Assembly (NCBI RefSeq): GCF_001571085.1
Contig: NZ_BCTC01000072.1
Location: forward strand, 1-33,659
Length of the DNA stretch: 33,659 nt
Reading direction: 5' to 3'
From: Azohydromonas lata NBRC 102462
GTDB taxonomy: Bacteria; Pseudomonadota; Gammaproteobacteria; Burkholderiales; Burkholderiaceae_C
Part shown: positions 7,184 to 17,031 of the stretch, piece by piece
Position numbering within the stretch: position 1 is the first letter of the stretch
How the letters are laid out: each line of letters starts with the position of its first letter
The notes under the pieces: generated by a model
Told to the model about the DNA's origin: nothing
Seen by the model: only the letters and a program-made list of their open reading frames with translations
Databases searched by the model: none
Program-made: the position numbers and the translations under genes

Positions 7184-7738
7184 GCCTAAAGATAGTGATT
7201 TAACCTACTGTAAAGTAGGACTTGGGGACTTATTATCACCGATCGCATGCAGTTTAATGACCCCTGATCGTGAGGACTGCCAGGAATTTGATAAAAATTT
7301 AATTTCGATGATGCTGATCCGCTCTGTGCCCGCTTTGTGCACAAAGCAGACATAGCAAAAACTGCCGATCAATGTCCGCCTATGCGCGGCCAGTGCGAAC
7401 CGCTAACGTCTCTCATGGAAATCGCACGCAGCACGGAACCAGCATCGCAATTCCCGCAAAGACTATAATTGAGGTCCACTTAAGTGCATGAGCCAGCGGA
7501 CAGCCCTCAATAACACAGTGTTCTCACGCCACCCCTACGCCCCACAGTGGGGCCGCCTAGATTCCCGCCTTCGCGGGAATGACGAAGCGGGGTGTGAACG
7601 GTCGCGGCTTGCGGGATGCCAAAGCCAAGCGGCATTGGCCGTGCGCCATTCAATCCAAAAGTGTTGGAATATCAATTTATCGGGGCAGCCAGTGGCTTGA
7701 TTTCAATTTCAATGCCACCGACCCAGTAACTCGTAGCA
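7184..7738. other. 555-bp non-coding right edge of the AT-rich block
   Basis: Between the zinc-ribbon gene and the end of the YbhN-like gene. The first part is AT-rich and contains the short inverted repeat CCTACTGTAAAGTAGG at about 7204-7219. From about 7490 the G/C content rises and a REP-like palindrome appears (7549-7592). Open frames here (7149-7355, 7488-7700) have no support and the second is built on the repeat. Confidence 0.45.
7549..7592. repeat. Solo REP-like palindrome near the right edge of the island
   Basis: GGGGCCGCCTAGATTCCCGC followed by CTTCGCGGGAATGACGAAGC matches the right arm of the inverted pairs at 506-669 and 32883-33039, including the flanking GGGGCC and GACGAAG. 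No partner arm is visible within 300 bp, so this is a half element or the survivor of a broken one. Confidence 0.85.
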
Positions 7739-8740
7739 TTACTGATTTCCCTTAGCCCCACCTACACCCTCATGCTTAGCCGCATACCGCTCAAGCATCA
7801 AATACAACCCAATCCCCCCCACTAACGGCAGCAGGTAATAGAGAGCCCGATAAGCCAGCACCGCCCCCATCACCTCCCCATTCCCCAGCCGCCCGGACAG
7901 CAGCGCCAGATAAACCGCTTCCAACACGCCGAGCCCGGCCGGAATGGGCGTGACCACCCCCACCACCGAAGCCGCCATCAGCACGGCCAGCGTCTGCCCA
8001 TACGGCAGCCGCTCGCCCAGCAGCAGGTACATCACGCCGCCCATCAGCGCCCAGTTGGCCGCCGAGAACGCGAGTTGCGCGATGGCGCGCCCCGGGCTGG
8101 GCAGTTGCAGGCGGCGGCCGCGGATGCTCCATTCGCGGCCGCGCCACTTGGCGCAGGCCAGCACGTAACCCGCAGCCAGCGCCAGCATCAGCACGCCCAC
8201 GGCGCGCAGGGTCCAGTCCGGCAGGAAAGCCTTGGTCGGCAGCGTGATCACGCCGGCGGTGAACAGGCTGCCGGCCAGCAGGCCGTAGCCCAGCCAGTTG
8301 GTCGCCAGGCTCAGGCCCACCACCTGCGCCACGGTCGCTTCGTCCAGCCCAGCGCGGGCGTACAGGCGGGCGCGCATCGCCACGCCACCCACCAGTGAGC
8401 CCAGGTTGAGGTTGAAGGCGTAGCTGGATACCGCGATCGCCCAGGTGCGCCAGCGCGCCACGCGGTGGCGCACGTGGCCGCGGCCTATGAGGTCGAAACA
8501 GCCGTAGAGCGCGTGGCTCAGCGTCGCCAGCGCCCACGCGGCCAGCAGCAGTTGCAGCGGGTAGCGCTTGAGCGCGGCCCAGGCACCGGCCCAGTCGATC
8601 TGGTGCGCGCGTGACAGCAGCAGCGCCAGCACCAACAAGCCCAATACCGGCACCGCCCAGCGGCGTATGCGCTGCCAGGCGGCGTGCAGGGAAGCCCACA
8701 GGGAGCTGGCGACGGGGACGGGCGGTGAATCACTGAGCAT
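7739..8740 (-). CDS. YbhN/UPF0104-type (lysylphosphatidylglycerol synthase transmembrane region) membrane protein
   Basis: A 333-residue integral membrane protein with about eight hydrophobic helices, e.g. VPVLGLLVLALLL, LLLAAWALATLSHALYG, AVSSYAFNLNLGSLVGGVAM, VVGLSLATNWLGYGLLAG, LALAAGYVLACA and the family-typical VVGVVTPIPAGLGVLEAVYL, ending YLLPLVGGIGLYLMLERY. The conserved PxPAGLGxxE motif near the C-terminus and the N-x-x-x-G-S-x-x-G segment mark the LPG-synthase TM-region (YbhN) family. No catalytic aminoacyl-transferase domain follows, so it is not a full MprF; function is probably lipid or glycolipid handling in the inner membrane. ATG 8740 is chosen because the longer frame (to 8848) adds an Arg/Pro-rich stretch with no hydrophobic or family character. 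The gene stands alone between the AT-rich block and the catabolic cluster. Confidence 0.85.
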   Translation of the reverse strand: MLSDSPPVPVASSLWASLHAAWQRIRRWAVPVLGLLVLALLLSRAHQIDWAGAWAALKRYPLQLLLAAWALATLSHALYGCFDLIGRGHVRHRVARWRTWAIAVSSYAFNLNLGSLVGGVAMRARLYARAGLDEATVAQVVGLSLATNWLGYGLLAGSLFTAGVITLPTKAFLPDWTLRAVGVLMLALAAGYVLACAKWRGREWSIRGRRLQLPSPGRAIAQLAFSAANWALMGGVMYLLLGERLPYGQTLAVLMAASVVGVVTPIPAGLGVLEAVYLALLSGRLGNGEVMGAVLAYRALYYLLPLVGGIGLYLMLERYAAKHEGVGGAKGNQ

Positions 8741-8900
8741 GGTGGAACCATGCTCGCCGCCCCCCGTCAAAGGCGCCAGCCGACGCCGCCGCGAGCGGCT
8801 GTAGGCGCTGTCCGACGACGCTGCCGGACAGCCACCCGCGTGCGGCACCGCGTCAGGCGCCCGGGGCGGACCTGCCGTCAGCCGCCGGCGCGTGAAACCT

Positions 8901-9872
8901 TCAGCGCGTGCGCACGCCCGGCAGCACGCACAGCATCTCGTACAGCAGGTTGGCGCCCAGCAGCGCGGTGTTGCCCGTCGGGTCGTAGGGCGGGGAGACC
9001 TCCACGAGGTCGGCGCCCACGAGGTTGAGCCCGCGCAGGCCGCGCACGATCTCCAGCGCCTGCGGCACGGTCAGCCCGCCAATCTCCGGCGTGCCGGTGC
9101 CGCCGGCATACGCGGGGTCTATGCCGTCGATGTCGAAGCTCAGGTAGACCGGGTGGTCGCCAATGGAGTCGCGCACCGCGCCCATCAGCGGCGCGAGCGA
9201 CCGCCACCACACCTCGTGCGCCGGGACGACGTTGAAGCCCTGGGCGCGCGGCCAGTCGAAATCGTCCGCCGCGTAGCCGGTGCCGCGCAGGCCGATCTGC
9301 CAGACCTTGTGCCCGCACAGCAGCCCCTCCTCCACCGCGCGCCGAAACGGCGTGCCGTGGGCCACGGGCTCGCCGAACATGCTCTCGTTGACGTCGGCGT
9401 GCGCGTCCACGTGCACCAGCGCCACCGGGCCGTGGCGCTCGGCCATGGCGCGCAGGATGGGCAGCGCGATGGTGTGGTCGCCGCCTAGGGTCAGCGGCTT
9501 GCAGCCGGCCTCCAGCACCCGGCGGTAGTAGCCGGTGATGATGTCCAGCGACTTGTCCAGCGAGTAGGTGTTGATGGGCACGTCGCCCAAGTCGGCCACC
9601 TGCAGCGTGTCGAAGGGCGCGGCGCCCGTGGCCATGTTGTAGGGGCGCAGCAGCGCGGACTCGGCCCGCACCTGGCGCGGGCCGAAGCGCGCGCCGGGGC
9701 GGTGGCTGGTGCCGATGTCCAGGGGCACGCCGATGAAGGCGGCGTCCAGGCCGGCGGGCGAGTCGGCCGCGGGCAGCCGCATCATGGTCGCCAGGCCGCC
9801 AAAGCGCGGCATGGCGTTGCCGCTGAGCGGCTGGTTCAGGGACGGGGACGGTTGGTCGGTCGAAGCGCTCAT
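8901..9872 (-). CDS. gbuA: Guanidinobutyrase / agmatinase family ureohydrolase
   Basis: A 323-residue manganese ureohydrolase that hydrolyses a guanidino group to urea plus a primary amine. All ligands of the binuclear site are visible: His133 in GGDHT, Asp156/His158/Asp160 in HVDAHADVN, and Asp247/Asp249 in SFDIDGIDP. The stretches RPYNMATGAAPFD, QIGLRGTGYAADDF and the ending GANLLYEMLCVLPGV are what I recall from guanidinobutyrase (GbuA), rather than arginase or E. coli SpeB, so 4-guanidinobutyrate to GABA plus urea is the favoured reaction. ATG 9872 is chosen over GTG 9905, which would add 11 residues; neither has a strong ribosome site. It is the last gene of the minus-strand cluster, 48 bp after the ABC permease, consistent with hydrolysing what the importer brings in. 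A C5 guanidino acid is an alternative substrate. Confidence 0.85.
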   Translation of the reverse strand: MSASTDQPSPSLNQPLSGNAMPRFGGLATMMRLPAADSPAGLDAAFIGVPLDIGTSHRPGARFGPRQVRAESALLRPYNMATGAAPFDTLQVADLGDVPINTYSLDKSLDIITGYYRRVLEAGCKPLTLGGDHTIALPILRAMAERHGPVALVHVDAHADVNESMFGEPVAHGTPFRRAVEEGLLCGHKVWQIGLRGTGYAADDFDWPRAQGFNVVPAHEVWWRSLAPLMGAVRDSIGDHPVYLSFDIDGIDPAYAGGTGTPEIGGLTVPQALEIVRGLRGLNLVGADLVEVSPPYDPTGNTALLGANLLYEMLCVLPGVRTR

Positions 9873-9920
9873 GGCAGGACTCGCGAAGGATGAGCGCGCC
9901 GGCACGGCCGGTGCGTGAAG

Positions 9921-10760
9921 TCAGCGGCGGCGGCCGCGAATCCACTCCAGCGTCAGCATCAGCGCGGTGGTGAAGAGGATCAGCAGCGTGGCCACGGCCG
10001 CGATGGTCGGATTGATGTTCTCGCGTATGCCCGTGAACATCTGCCGCGGCAGCGTGGCCTGCGCCGGGCCGGCGATGAAGAGGGTCACGACCACTTCGTC
10101 AAAGCTGGTGGCAAAGGCGAACAGGGCACCCGAGATCACGCCCGGGGCGATCACCGGCAGCGTGACGCGGAAGAAGGTTTCAACGGGCCCGGCACCCAGC
10201 CCCAGGCTGGCGCGCACGAGGTTGTGGTTGAAGCCCTGCAGCGTGGCCAGCACGGTGGTGACGACGAAGGGCGCGCCCAGCGCGGCGTGCGACAGCACCA
10301 GGCCCAGGTAGGTGTCCGCCAGGCCGATGCGCGCGAACACGAGGTACGTGCCCACGCCCACCACGACCACGGGCACCACCATGGGCGCGATGAGCACGCT
10401 CATCAGCACCGACTTGCCCTTGAACTGCACGCGCGCCAGGCCCACGGAGGCCAGCGTGCCCAGCACGGTGGCCAGCAGCGTCGCCAGCGGGGCCACGATG
10501 AAGCTGTTGCGGGCGGCACGGGCCCAGTCGTCGGAGGCCAGGAGCTGCTCGTACCACTGCAGCGACCAGCCCGGCATGGGGTAGGCCAGGAAGGAGCTGG
10601 CCGAGAACGACAGCGGGACGATGGCCAGGATGGGCAGCAGCAGGAACAGCAGCACGCCCACGCAGGCCACGCGCAGCGCCCACCAGCCGAGCTTGTCCAG
10701 CGGCGTGGCGTAGGCGGGGAAATCAGGCAGGAATCGATTCAACGGGTTCATGGCGCTCAC
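9921..10760 (-). CDS. Polyamine-type ABC transporter permease (PotI/PotC-like)
   Basis: A 279-residue inner-membrane permease, the second of a heteromeric pair. It has about six TM helices: VACVGVLLFLLLPILAIVPL, SFIVAPLATLLATVLGTLAS, VLMSVLIAPMVVPVVVVGVG, GLVLSHAALGAPFVVTTVLA, VISGALFAFATSFDEVVVTL and IAAVATLLILFTTALML. The EAA-type cytoplasmic loop (ASLGLGAGPVETFFRVTLPV) docks on the ATPase. FATSFDEVVVTLFIAGP is characteristic of PotC/PotI. The annotated start is GTG 10760, which overlaps the TGA of the upstream permease gene (GTGA); ATG 10751, preceded by GGGTGAG, is an equally good choice and loses only three residues. It is translationally coupled to the other permease. Confidence 0.9.
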   Translation of the reverse strand: MSAMNPLNRFLPDFPAYATPLDKLGWWALRVACVGVLLFLLLPILAIVPLSFSASSFLAYPMPGWSLQWYEQLLASDDWARAARNSFIVAPLATLLATVLGTLASVGLARVQFKGKSVLMSVLIAPMVVPVVVVGVGTYLVFARIGLADTYLGLVLSHAALGAPFVVTTVLATLQGFNHNLVRASLGLGAGPVETFFRVTLPVIAPGVISGALFAFATSFDEVVVTLFIAGPAQATLPRQMFTGIRENINPTIAAVATLLILFTTALMLTLEWIRGRRR

Positions 10761-12052
10761 CCCAGGCTCAGCTCGGCACGTGCGAAGCGGCGGTACACGC
10801 CGTACAGGGCCAGCGTGCTGCCCAGCAGCAGCGCGCCCAGCGCCGCGGCCATGCCCCAGTTGACGTCCACGTTGGTGTACTGGGCGATGTAGTAGGACAG
10901 CATCTGGTCGTCCGCCCCGCCCAGCAGCGCGGGCGTGACGTAGTAGCCGATGGACAGGATGAACACGAGCAGCGCGCCGGCACCGATGCCCGCATAGGTC
11001 TGCGGCACGTACACGCGCACGAAGGCGGCCAGCGGCGTGCTGCCCAGCGAGACGGCGGCGCGCACGTAGGTCGGCGGCACGGACTTCATGACGCTGTACA
11101 GCGGCAGGATCATGAAGGGCAGCAGGATGTGCGTCATGGCGATGATGACGCCCGTGCGGTTGAACAGCAGCGCCAGCGGCTCGGCGACCACGTGCAGGCC
11201 CAGCAGCGCCTTGTTGATCAGGCCCTCGCGCTGCAGCAGCACGATCCAGGCGGCCACGCGCACGAGGATGGAGGTCCAGAACGGCACCAGCACCAGGATC
11301 ATGAGCACGTTGGCCTTGCGCGCGGGCAGCGTGGAAAGCCAGTAGGCCAGCGGGTAGCCCAGCAGCAGGCAGGTCAGCATGACCACCACGCTGATCTGGA
11401 AGGTGCGCAGCAGGATGCGGCCGAAGACGCGCTGGTCCTCCGGCATGCGCTCAATGCCGCCCTCGGCCTCGCGGCGCAGGTCCACGGCGGCGAGCAGGTA
11501 GTCCGGCGTCCAGCGCGAGGCGTTCTTGGCGATGGCCTGCCAGTAGGGCAGCTCGGCCCAGCGGGGGTCCATCTCCAGCAGCCTGGCGCGCACGTCCTCG
11601 GCCTTGAGCGCGGGGTCGCGCAGCGCGTCCTGGCTGGCGCGGTAGGCGCCCATCACCAGCGAGCGCGAGCCCGGCACCTCGCTGTTGAGGCGGCGGGCCA
11701 GCGCGCCGGCGTCCGCGCTGTCGGGCATGGCCGAGAGGTCGGCCACCACGGCGGCGAACGCGGCCGGGGCGGGTTCGCTCTGGCGGTCCCAGCCGGCGAG
11801 GGCTTGCGCCGTGCGCGGCAGGGCGCGCGCGACTTCGGGGTTTTCGACGGCGCGCATGAGCAGCGCGCCAATGGGGACGATGAACACCGCCACCAGGAAG
11901 GCCAGCAGCGGCAAGGTGAGCAGCAGCGCCTGGCGCTTGCGCCGCCCCTCGGCGCGCGAGAGCGCCTTGGCCAGCGTGAGCGCCTGGGCTTCCGCCGCGC
12001 TGGGCGGCGGCGGGGCCGAGCCGAGATCCTGCATTGCGTGCGCGCCTGCCAT
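10757..12052 (-). CDS. Polyamine-type ABC transporter permease (PotH/PotB-like) with long N-terminal periplasmic insertion
   Basis: A 431-residue permease. A 40-residue cytoplasmic lead is followed by TM1 (about 42-66, LLLTLPLLAFLVAVFIVPIG). Roughly 145 soluble residues (about 67-212) come next, and then the usual five further helices, beginning ILLRTFQISVVVMLTCLLLG. The EAA-type loop is SLGSTPLAAFVRVYVPQTYA, followed by FILSIGYYVTPALLGG, typical of PotB/PotH. Ordinary PotH proteins are nearer 300 residues; the extra domain between TM1 and TM2 would be periplasmic and could contact the binding protein. The start at ATG 12052 has GGAAG upstream; ATG 12034 is an alternative. It lies 176 bp downstream of the binding protein, and a strong hairpin occupies the gap. 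Confidence 0.9.
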   Translation of the reverse strand: MAGAHAMQDLGSAPPPPSAAEAQALTLAKALSRAEGRRKRQALLLTLPLLAFLVAVFIVPIGALLMRAVENPEVARALPRTAQALAGWDRQSEPAPAAFAAVVADLSAMPDSADAGALARRLNSEVPGSRSLVMGAYRASQDALRDPALKAEDVRARLLEMDPRWAELPYWQAIAKNASRWTPDYLLAAVDLRREAEGGIERMPEDQRVFGRILLRTFQISVVVMLTCLLLGYPLAYWLSTLPARKANVLMILVLVPFWTSILVRVAAWIVLLQREGLINKALLGLHVVAEPLALLFNRTGVIIAMTHILLPFMILPLYSVMKSVPPTYVRAAVSLGSTPLAAFVRVYVPQTYAGIGAGALLVFILSIGYYVTPALLGGADDQMLSYYIAQYTNVDVNWGMAAALGALLLGSTLALYGVYRRFARAELSLG

Positions 12053-12110
12053 GCCGCTGCTTCCTTGTTGACTGTGCTGGTTGGACGGCAGCGATCTGCC
12101 GTGTGGAGGT

Positions 12111-12167
12111 CAGGCTTGCCCAAGCCCTTGTGGGGTCGGACCGGGAGAAGGCCCTTGGGCAAGCCTG
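12111..12167 (-). promoter_or_regulatory. Large intercistronic hairpin between binding-protein and permease genes
   Basis: CAGGCTTGCCCAAG (12111-12124) is an exact inverted copy of CTTGGGCAAGCCTG (12154-12167): 14 perfect base pairs with a 29-nt loop, and the inner CCCTT/AAGGCC could extend the pairing. No T run follows on the minus strand, so it is unlikely to be a full intrinsic terminator. It sits where binding-protein operons often carry an RNA structure that stabilises the upstream mRNA and limits permease expression. Confidence 0.6.
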
Positions 12168-12228
12168 GCCCGCGCCTACAGGTTGGGCGCGGGAGGGAAC
12201 GGTTGACGGCCGGTGGGCGGCCGCGGAA

Positions 12229-13260
12229 TCACTGCGCGGCCCAGGAGGCGAAGCGCTTTTCCAGCACCTCACCCTGGTCGGCCCAGAAGTGGATGTTGAA
12301 CTGCAGCGAGTTCTTGGCGTTGGCCGGCGAGGTGGGCAGTTGCGCCAGCACCTTGGCGTCCAGCTTGGACAGGGCCTTGTTGTTGGTCGGCCCGTAGGAG
12401 ATGTTCTTGGCGTACTCGGCCTGGGTCTCGGGCGTGGAGGCGAAGGCGATGTACTTCATGGCCAGCGCCTTGTTGGGCGTGCCCTTGGGGATGACCCAGT
12501 AGTCCAGGTCATAGATGCCGCCGTTCCAGGTGATCTTCAGCGGCTTGCCTTCGCGCTGCGCGGCGTCGATGCGGCCGTTGTAGGCGGTGCTCATGACCAC
12601 GTCGCCGGCCACCAGGAACTGCGGCGGCTGCGCGCCGGCTTCCCACCACTGGATGTTGGAGCGCAGCTCCGTGAGCTTCTTGAAGGCGCGGTCGGCACCG
12701 GCGGGCGTGCCCAGCACCTTGTAGACGTCGGCCGGGGCCACGCCGTCGGCCAGCAGGGCGAATTCCAGGTTGTAGCGGGCGCCCTTGCGCATGCCGCGCT
12801 TGCCGGGGAATTTCTTGACGTCCCAAAAGTCGGCCCAGCTCTTGGGCGCGTCCTTGAGCTTGTCGCCGTCGTAGGCCAGCACGGTGGACCACACGAAGAT
12901 GCCCACGGCGCACTCGGTGACGGCGGCGGGCTGGAAGTCGGCCTTGCTGCCGACCTGCGACCAGTCCATCTTCTCGAACAGGCCTTCGTCGCAGCCGCGG
13001 TTGGCGTCGGGGCTCTCCACCTCCACGAGGTCCCAGGTCACCTTCTTGGCTTCGACCATGGCCTTCACCTTGGCCTGCTCGCCGTTGTACTCGACGGGCA
13101 CGACCTTCACGCCGGCGCTCTTCTCGAAGGGCTCGGTGAAGGCCTTGCGCTGGGCCGCGCCGTTGGCGCCGCCGAAGTTCACGACGGTCAGGGACTGCTG
13201 CGCCAGCACGGGCAGCGAGCACAGGGCCAGCACGGCGGCGGCCATGGTCTTGATTTTCAT
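12229..13260 (-). CDS. Periplasmic polyamine-type substrate-binding protein (PotF/PotD-like)
   Basis: A 343-residue secreted binding protein of the extracellular solute-binding class used by PotD/PotF importers. It begins with a signal peptide (MKIKTMAAAVLALCSLPVLA, cleavage likely after residue 20) and continues SLTVVNFGGANGAAQRKAFT, the usual first strand and helix of this fold. Later VVMSTAYNGRI and FWNVKKFPG-like (FWDVKKFPGKRG) segments and WVIPKGTPNKALAMKYIAFA match the family. Start ATG 13260 is supported by GGAGGAG at good spacing; the longer frame to 13413 is Ala/Pro-rich and not credible. It lies 110 bp downstream of the ATPase gene. The specific ligand (putrescine, guanidinobutyrate, 5-aminovalerate) cannot be read from sequence. 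Confidence 0.92.
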   Translation of the reverse strand: MKIKTMAAAVLALCSLPVLAQQSLTVVNFGGANGAAQRKAFTEPFEKSAGVKVVPVEYNGEQAKVKAMVEAKKVTWDLVEVESPDANRGCDEGLFEKMDWSQVGSKADFQPAAVTECAVGIFVWSTVLAYDGDKLKDAPKSWADFWDVKKFPGKRGMRKGARYNLEFALLADGVAPADVYKVLGTPAGADRAFKKLTELRSNIQWWEAGAQPPQFLVAGDVVMSTAYNGRIDAAQREGKPLKITWNGGIYDLDYWVIPKGTPNKALAMKYIAFASTPETQAEYAKNISYGPTNNKALSKLDAKVLAQLPTSPANAKNSLQFNIHFWADQGEVLEKRFASWAAQ

Positions 13261-13370
13261 GACGAGGACTCCTCCAGGGGGATCACAGGGGACGGGAACG
13301 GGGACAGGGGACGGGAACCGTAAAACCGTTGCGCGCGCAGCCGCGTCCGCGGCGGCTGCCGCGGGTGCGA
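13261..13370 (-). promoter_or_regulatory. Leader between ATPase and binding-protein genes: 15-nt direct repeat and hairpin
   Basis: On the plus strand ACAGGGGACGGGAAC occurs at 13285-13299 and again at 13304-13318 (19-nt period), giving a G-rich plus strand and a C-rich, G-poor mRNA just upstream of the ribosome site of the binding-protein gene. Next to it GCAGCCGC (13337-13344) pairs with GCGGCTGC (13352-13359) around a 7-nt loop. This may tune expression of the binding protein; the mechanism is not evident. Confidence 0.5.
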
Positions 13371-14514
<1,144 letters not shown>

Positions 14515-14534
<20 letters not shown>

Positions 14535-15747
14535 TGGTTGGGTCTCCATCATCCGTGGCCTCGGGCCAGCCCCCGCGCTCGGCAATCGCCTGCCGCAGCG
14601 CCGAACCATGCTGGTCCAGCGTGGGCGGGCCCCGCCGGGCCGCCGCGCGCTCGCCGTCAAACAGCACGGGCGCGGCCACCAGGGGCACACTGCCTGCGGC
14701 ATCGTCGCCGCAGCCTGTTTTTATAAGCATTCCCCGTGCCAGCACCTGCTGGGACTGGAACACCTGGTCAATGCTTCTCAATGGTGCGCAGGGCACGCCT
14801 GCCGCATCCAATCGTGCGCACCATGCACTTGTTGAGTGCGCAACCATCCATTGTGCCACCATGCCGACCACCTCGGCACGGTGCGCCACGCGTGCGGCGT
14901 TTGTCGCGAACCTGACATCGCGCGACACCTCGATCTGCCCCACCAGCTCGCAGAGTTTCGCGAACTGGGTGTCGTTGCCCACGGCCAGGACGATGTGGCC
15001 GTCGGCCGTGGCGAACACCTGGTAGGGAACGATGTTGGGGTGCGCGTTGCCCATGCGCCTGGGCACCACGCCGCCCACGAGGTGGTTGCTGGCCTGGTTG
15101 GCGAGCATGGCCACCTGCACGTCCAGCAGCGCGGTGTCGATGTGGCAGCCCTGCCCCGTGCGCTCGCGCCCCTGCAGCGCGGCCAGAATCGCCGTGGTTG
15201 CGTACACACCCGTCATCAGATCCACCACGGCCACGCCGACCTTTTGCGGCTGCGTGTGCGGCGTGCCCTCGGCCTCGCCGGTGACGCTCATGAGGCCGCC
15301 GGCGGCCTGTATGGCGAAGTCGTAGCCCGCGCGCGAGGCTTCCGGCCCCGTCTGGCCGTAGCCGGTGATGGAGCAGTACACCAGGCGCGGGTTGAGCGCG
15401 CGCAGCGAAGCGGCATCCAGGCCGTAGCGCGCGAGCTGGCCGACCTTGTAGTTCTCCAGCAGCACGTCGGCCTCGGCCGCAAGCGTGCGCACGAGCTGCG
15501 CGCCCTCGGGGCTGGCGATGTCCACGGCGATGGAGCGCTTGCCGCGGTTGGCGCACAGGTAGTAGGCCGACATGCGCTCGGCCGCCTCGCCCCACCAGGG
15601 CGGGCCCCAGCCGCGCGTGTCGTCGCCGCTGCCCGGGCGCTCGACCTTGATGACGTCGGCGCCGTAGTCGGCCAGCAGCTGCCCCGCCCAGGGGCCGGCC
15701 AGCACGCGGGAGAGGTCCAGGACGCGGATGCCGGCCAGCGGGCTCAT
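14515..15747 (-). CDS. Family III (CaiB/BaiF) CoA-transferase, possibly succinyl-CoA:glutarate type
   Basis: A 410-residue cytoplasmic CoA-transferase that moves CoA between carboxylic acids through an aspartyl-CoA thioester. Family marks: LAGIRVLDLSRVLAGPWAGQ at the start, YGADVIKVERPG, NRGKRSIAVD, ENYKVG, SITGYGQTGP and the catalytic Asp176 in VVDLMTG. Length is normal. ATG 15747 has GGAG 7 nt upstream. Lying 48 bp after a glutaryl-CoA dehydrogenase gene, it most plausibly activates glutarate to glutaryl-CoA, as the SUGCT-type enzymes do; the family alone does not fix the acid. The reading frame overlaps the ATPase gene by 20 nt, so enzyme and importer genes form one operon. Confidence 0.88.
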
Positions 15748-15795
15748 GGGCGGACTCCGGGGGTGCGGGCCATGGCCGGGCGCAACGTCAGCCGG

Positions 15796-16989
15796 TCAGC
15801 AGGAGAAGGCCTGCAGACCGGTGATGGCACGGCCCAGGATGAGCGCGTGCACGTCGTGCGTGCCCTCGTAGGTGTTGACCACCTCCAGGTTCACGAGGTG
15901 GCGAGCGATGCCGTACTCGTCGCTGATGCCGTTGCCGCCGAGCATGTCGCGCGCCACGCGGGCGATGTCCAGCGCCTTGCCGCAGCTGTTGCGCTTCATG
16001 ATGGAGGTCAGCTCGACCGGGGGCGTGCCCTCGTCCTTCATGCGGCCCAGGCGCAAAACCCCCTGCAGGCCCAGCGAAATCTCGGTGAGCATGTCGGCCA
16101 GCTTCTTCTGGACGAGCTGGTTGGCGGCCAGCGGGCGGCCGAACTGGCGGCGGTCCAGCACGTACTGGCGGGCGCGGGCGTAGCAGTCTTCGGCCGCGCC
16201 CAGCGCGCCCCAGGCGATGCCGTAGCGCGCGCTGTTGAGGCAGGTGAAGGGGCCCTTCAAGCCGCGCACGTCCGGGAAGGCGTTTTCCTGCGGAACGAAC
16301 ACGCGCTCCATCAGGATCTGGCCGGTGATGGAGGCGCGCAGGCCCACCTTGCCGTGCAGCGCCGGCGTTTCCAGGCCGGCCATGCCCTTTTCCAGCACGA
16401 AGCCGCGGATGGCGCCCTCGTCGTCCTTGGCCCACACGACGAACACGTCGGCGATGGGGCTGTTGGTGATCCAGGTCTTGGAGCCCGTGAGCTCGAAGCC
16501 GCCGGGCACGCAGCGCGCGCGGGTGGCCATGCTGCCGGGGTCGGAGCCGTGGTCCGGCTCGGTGAGGCCGAAGCAGCCTATCCACTCGCCGCGCGCGAGC
16601 TTGGGCAGGTACTTTTGCTTCTGCGCCTCGGTGCCGAACTCGAAGATGGGCAGCATCACCAGCGAGGACTGCACGCTCATCATGGAGCGAAAGCCCGAGT
16701 CCACGCGCTCGACCTCGCGGGCGATGAGGCCGTAGCAGACATAGTTGAGGCCGGAACCACCATAGGCCTCCGGCAGCGTGGCGCCCAACAGGCCCAGCTC
16801 GCCCATCTCCCGGAAGATCTCCGGGTCGGTCTGCTCGTTGCGGAAGGCCTGCAGCACGCGCGGCGCCAGGCGGCCCTGGCAGTAGTCGTGGGCGGCGTCG
16901 CGCACGGCGCGCTCGTCGGCGCTGAGCTGCTGCTCAAGCTGCAGGGCGTCGTCCCAGGCAAAGACGGGTTTGTTGGGCTTGTTGGGCAC
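15796..16989 (-). CDS. gcdH: Glutaryl-CoA dehydrogenase
   Basis: A 397-residue FAD flavoprotein of the acyl-CoA dehydrogenase family that oxidises and decarboxylates glutaryl-CoA to crotonyl-CoA. Group-specific marks are [12 protein letters not shown] (with the Arg used for the glutaryl carboxylate), [50 protein letters not shown] and the ending [20 protein letters not shown] with catalytic base Glu375. The start is GTG 16989, with GAGGAGA at proper distance. It is 42 bp downstream of the aminotransferase gene and 48 bp upstream of the CoA-transferase gene. It would feed crotonyl-CoA to beta-oxidation-type enzymes encoded elsewhere. Confidence 0.93.
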   Translation of the reverse strand: MPNKPNKPVFAWDDALQLEQQLSADERAVRDAAHDYCQGRLAPRVLQAFRNEQTDPEIFREMGELGLLGATLPEAYGGSGLNYVCYGLIAREVERVDSGFRSMMSVQSSLVMLPIFEFGTEAQKQKYLPKLARGEWIGCFGLTEPDHGSDPGSMATRARCVPGGFELTGSKTWITNSPIADVFVVWAKDDEGAIRGFVLEKGMAGLETPALHGKVGLRASITGQILMERVFVPQENAFPDVRGLKGPFTCLNSARYGIAWGALGAAEDCYARARQYVLDRRQFGRPLAANQLVQKKLADMLTEISLGLQGVLRLGRMKDEGTPPVELTSIMKRNSCGKALDIARVARDMLGGNGISDEYGIARHLVNLEVVNTYEGTHDVHALILGRAITGLQAFSC

Positions 16990-17031
16990 GGCTTCTGTCT
17001 CCTCGGGGTGGATGGGATGCCCGCGGTTGTA

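Noticed and set aside
2757-7740. AATGCTAC (2757-2764) and its inverted copy GTAGCATT (7733-7740) as possible island ends
   Set aside because: An 8-base inverted match between two 100-bp stretches is expected by chance fairly often, and there is no integrase or target-site duplication.
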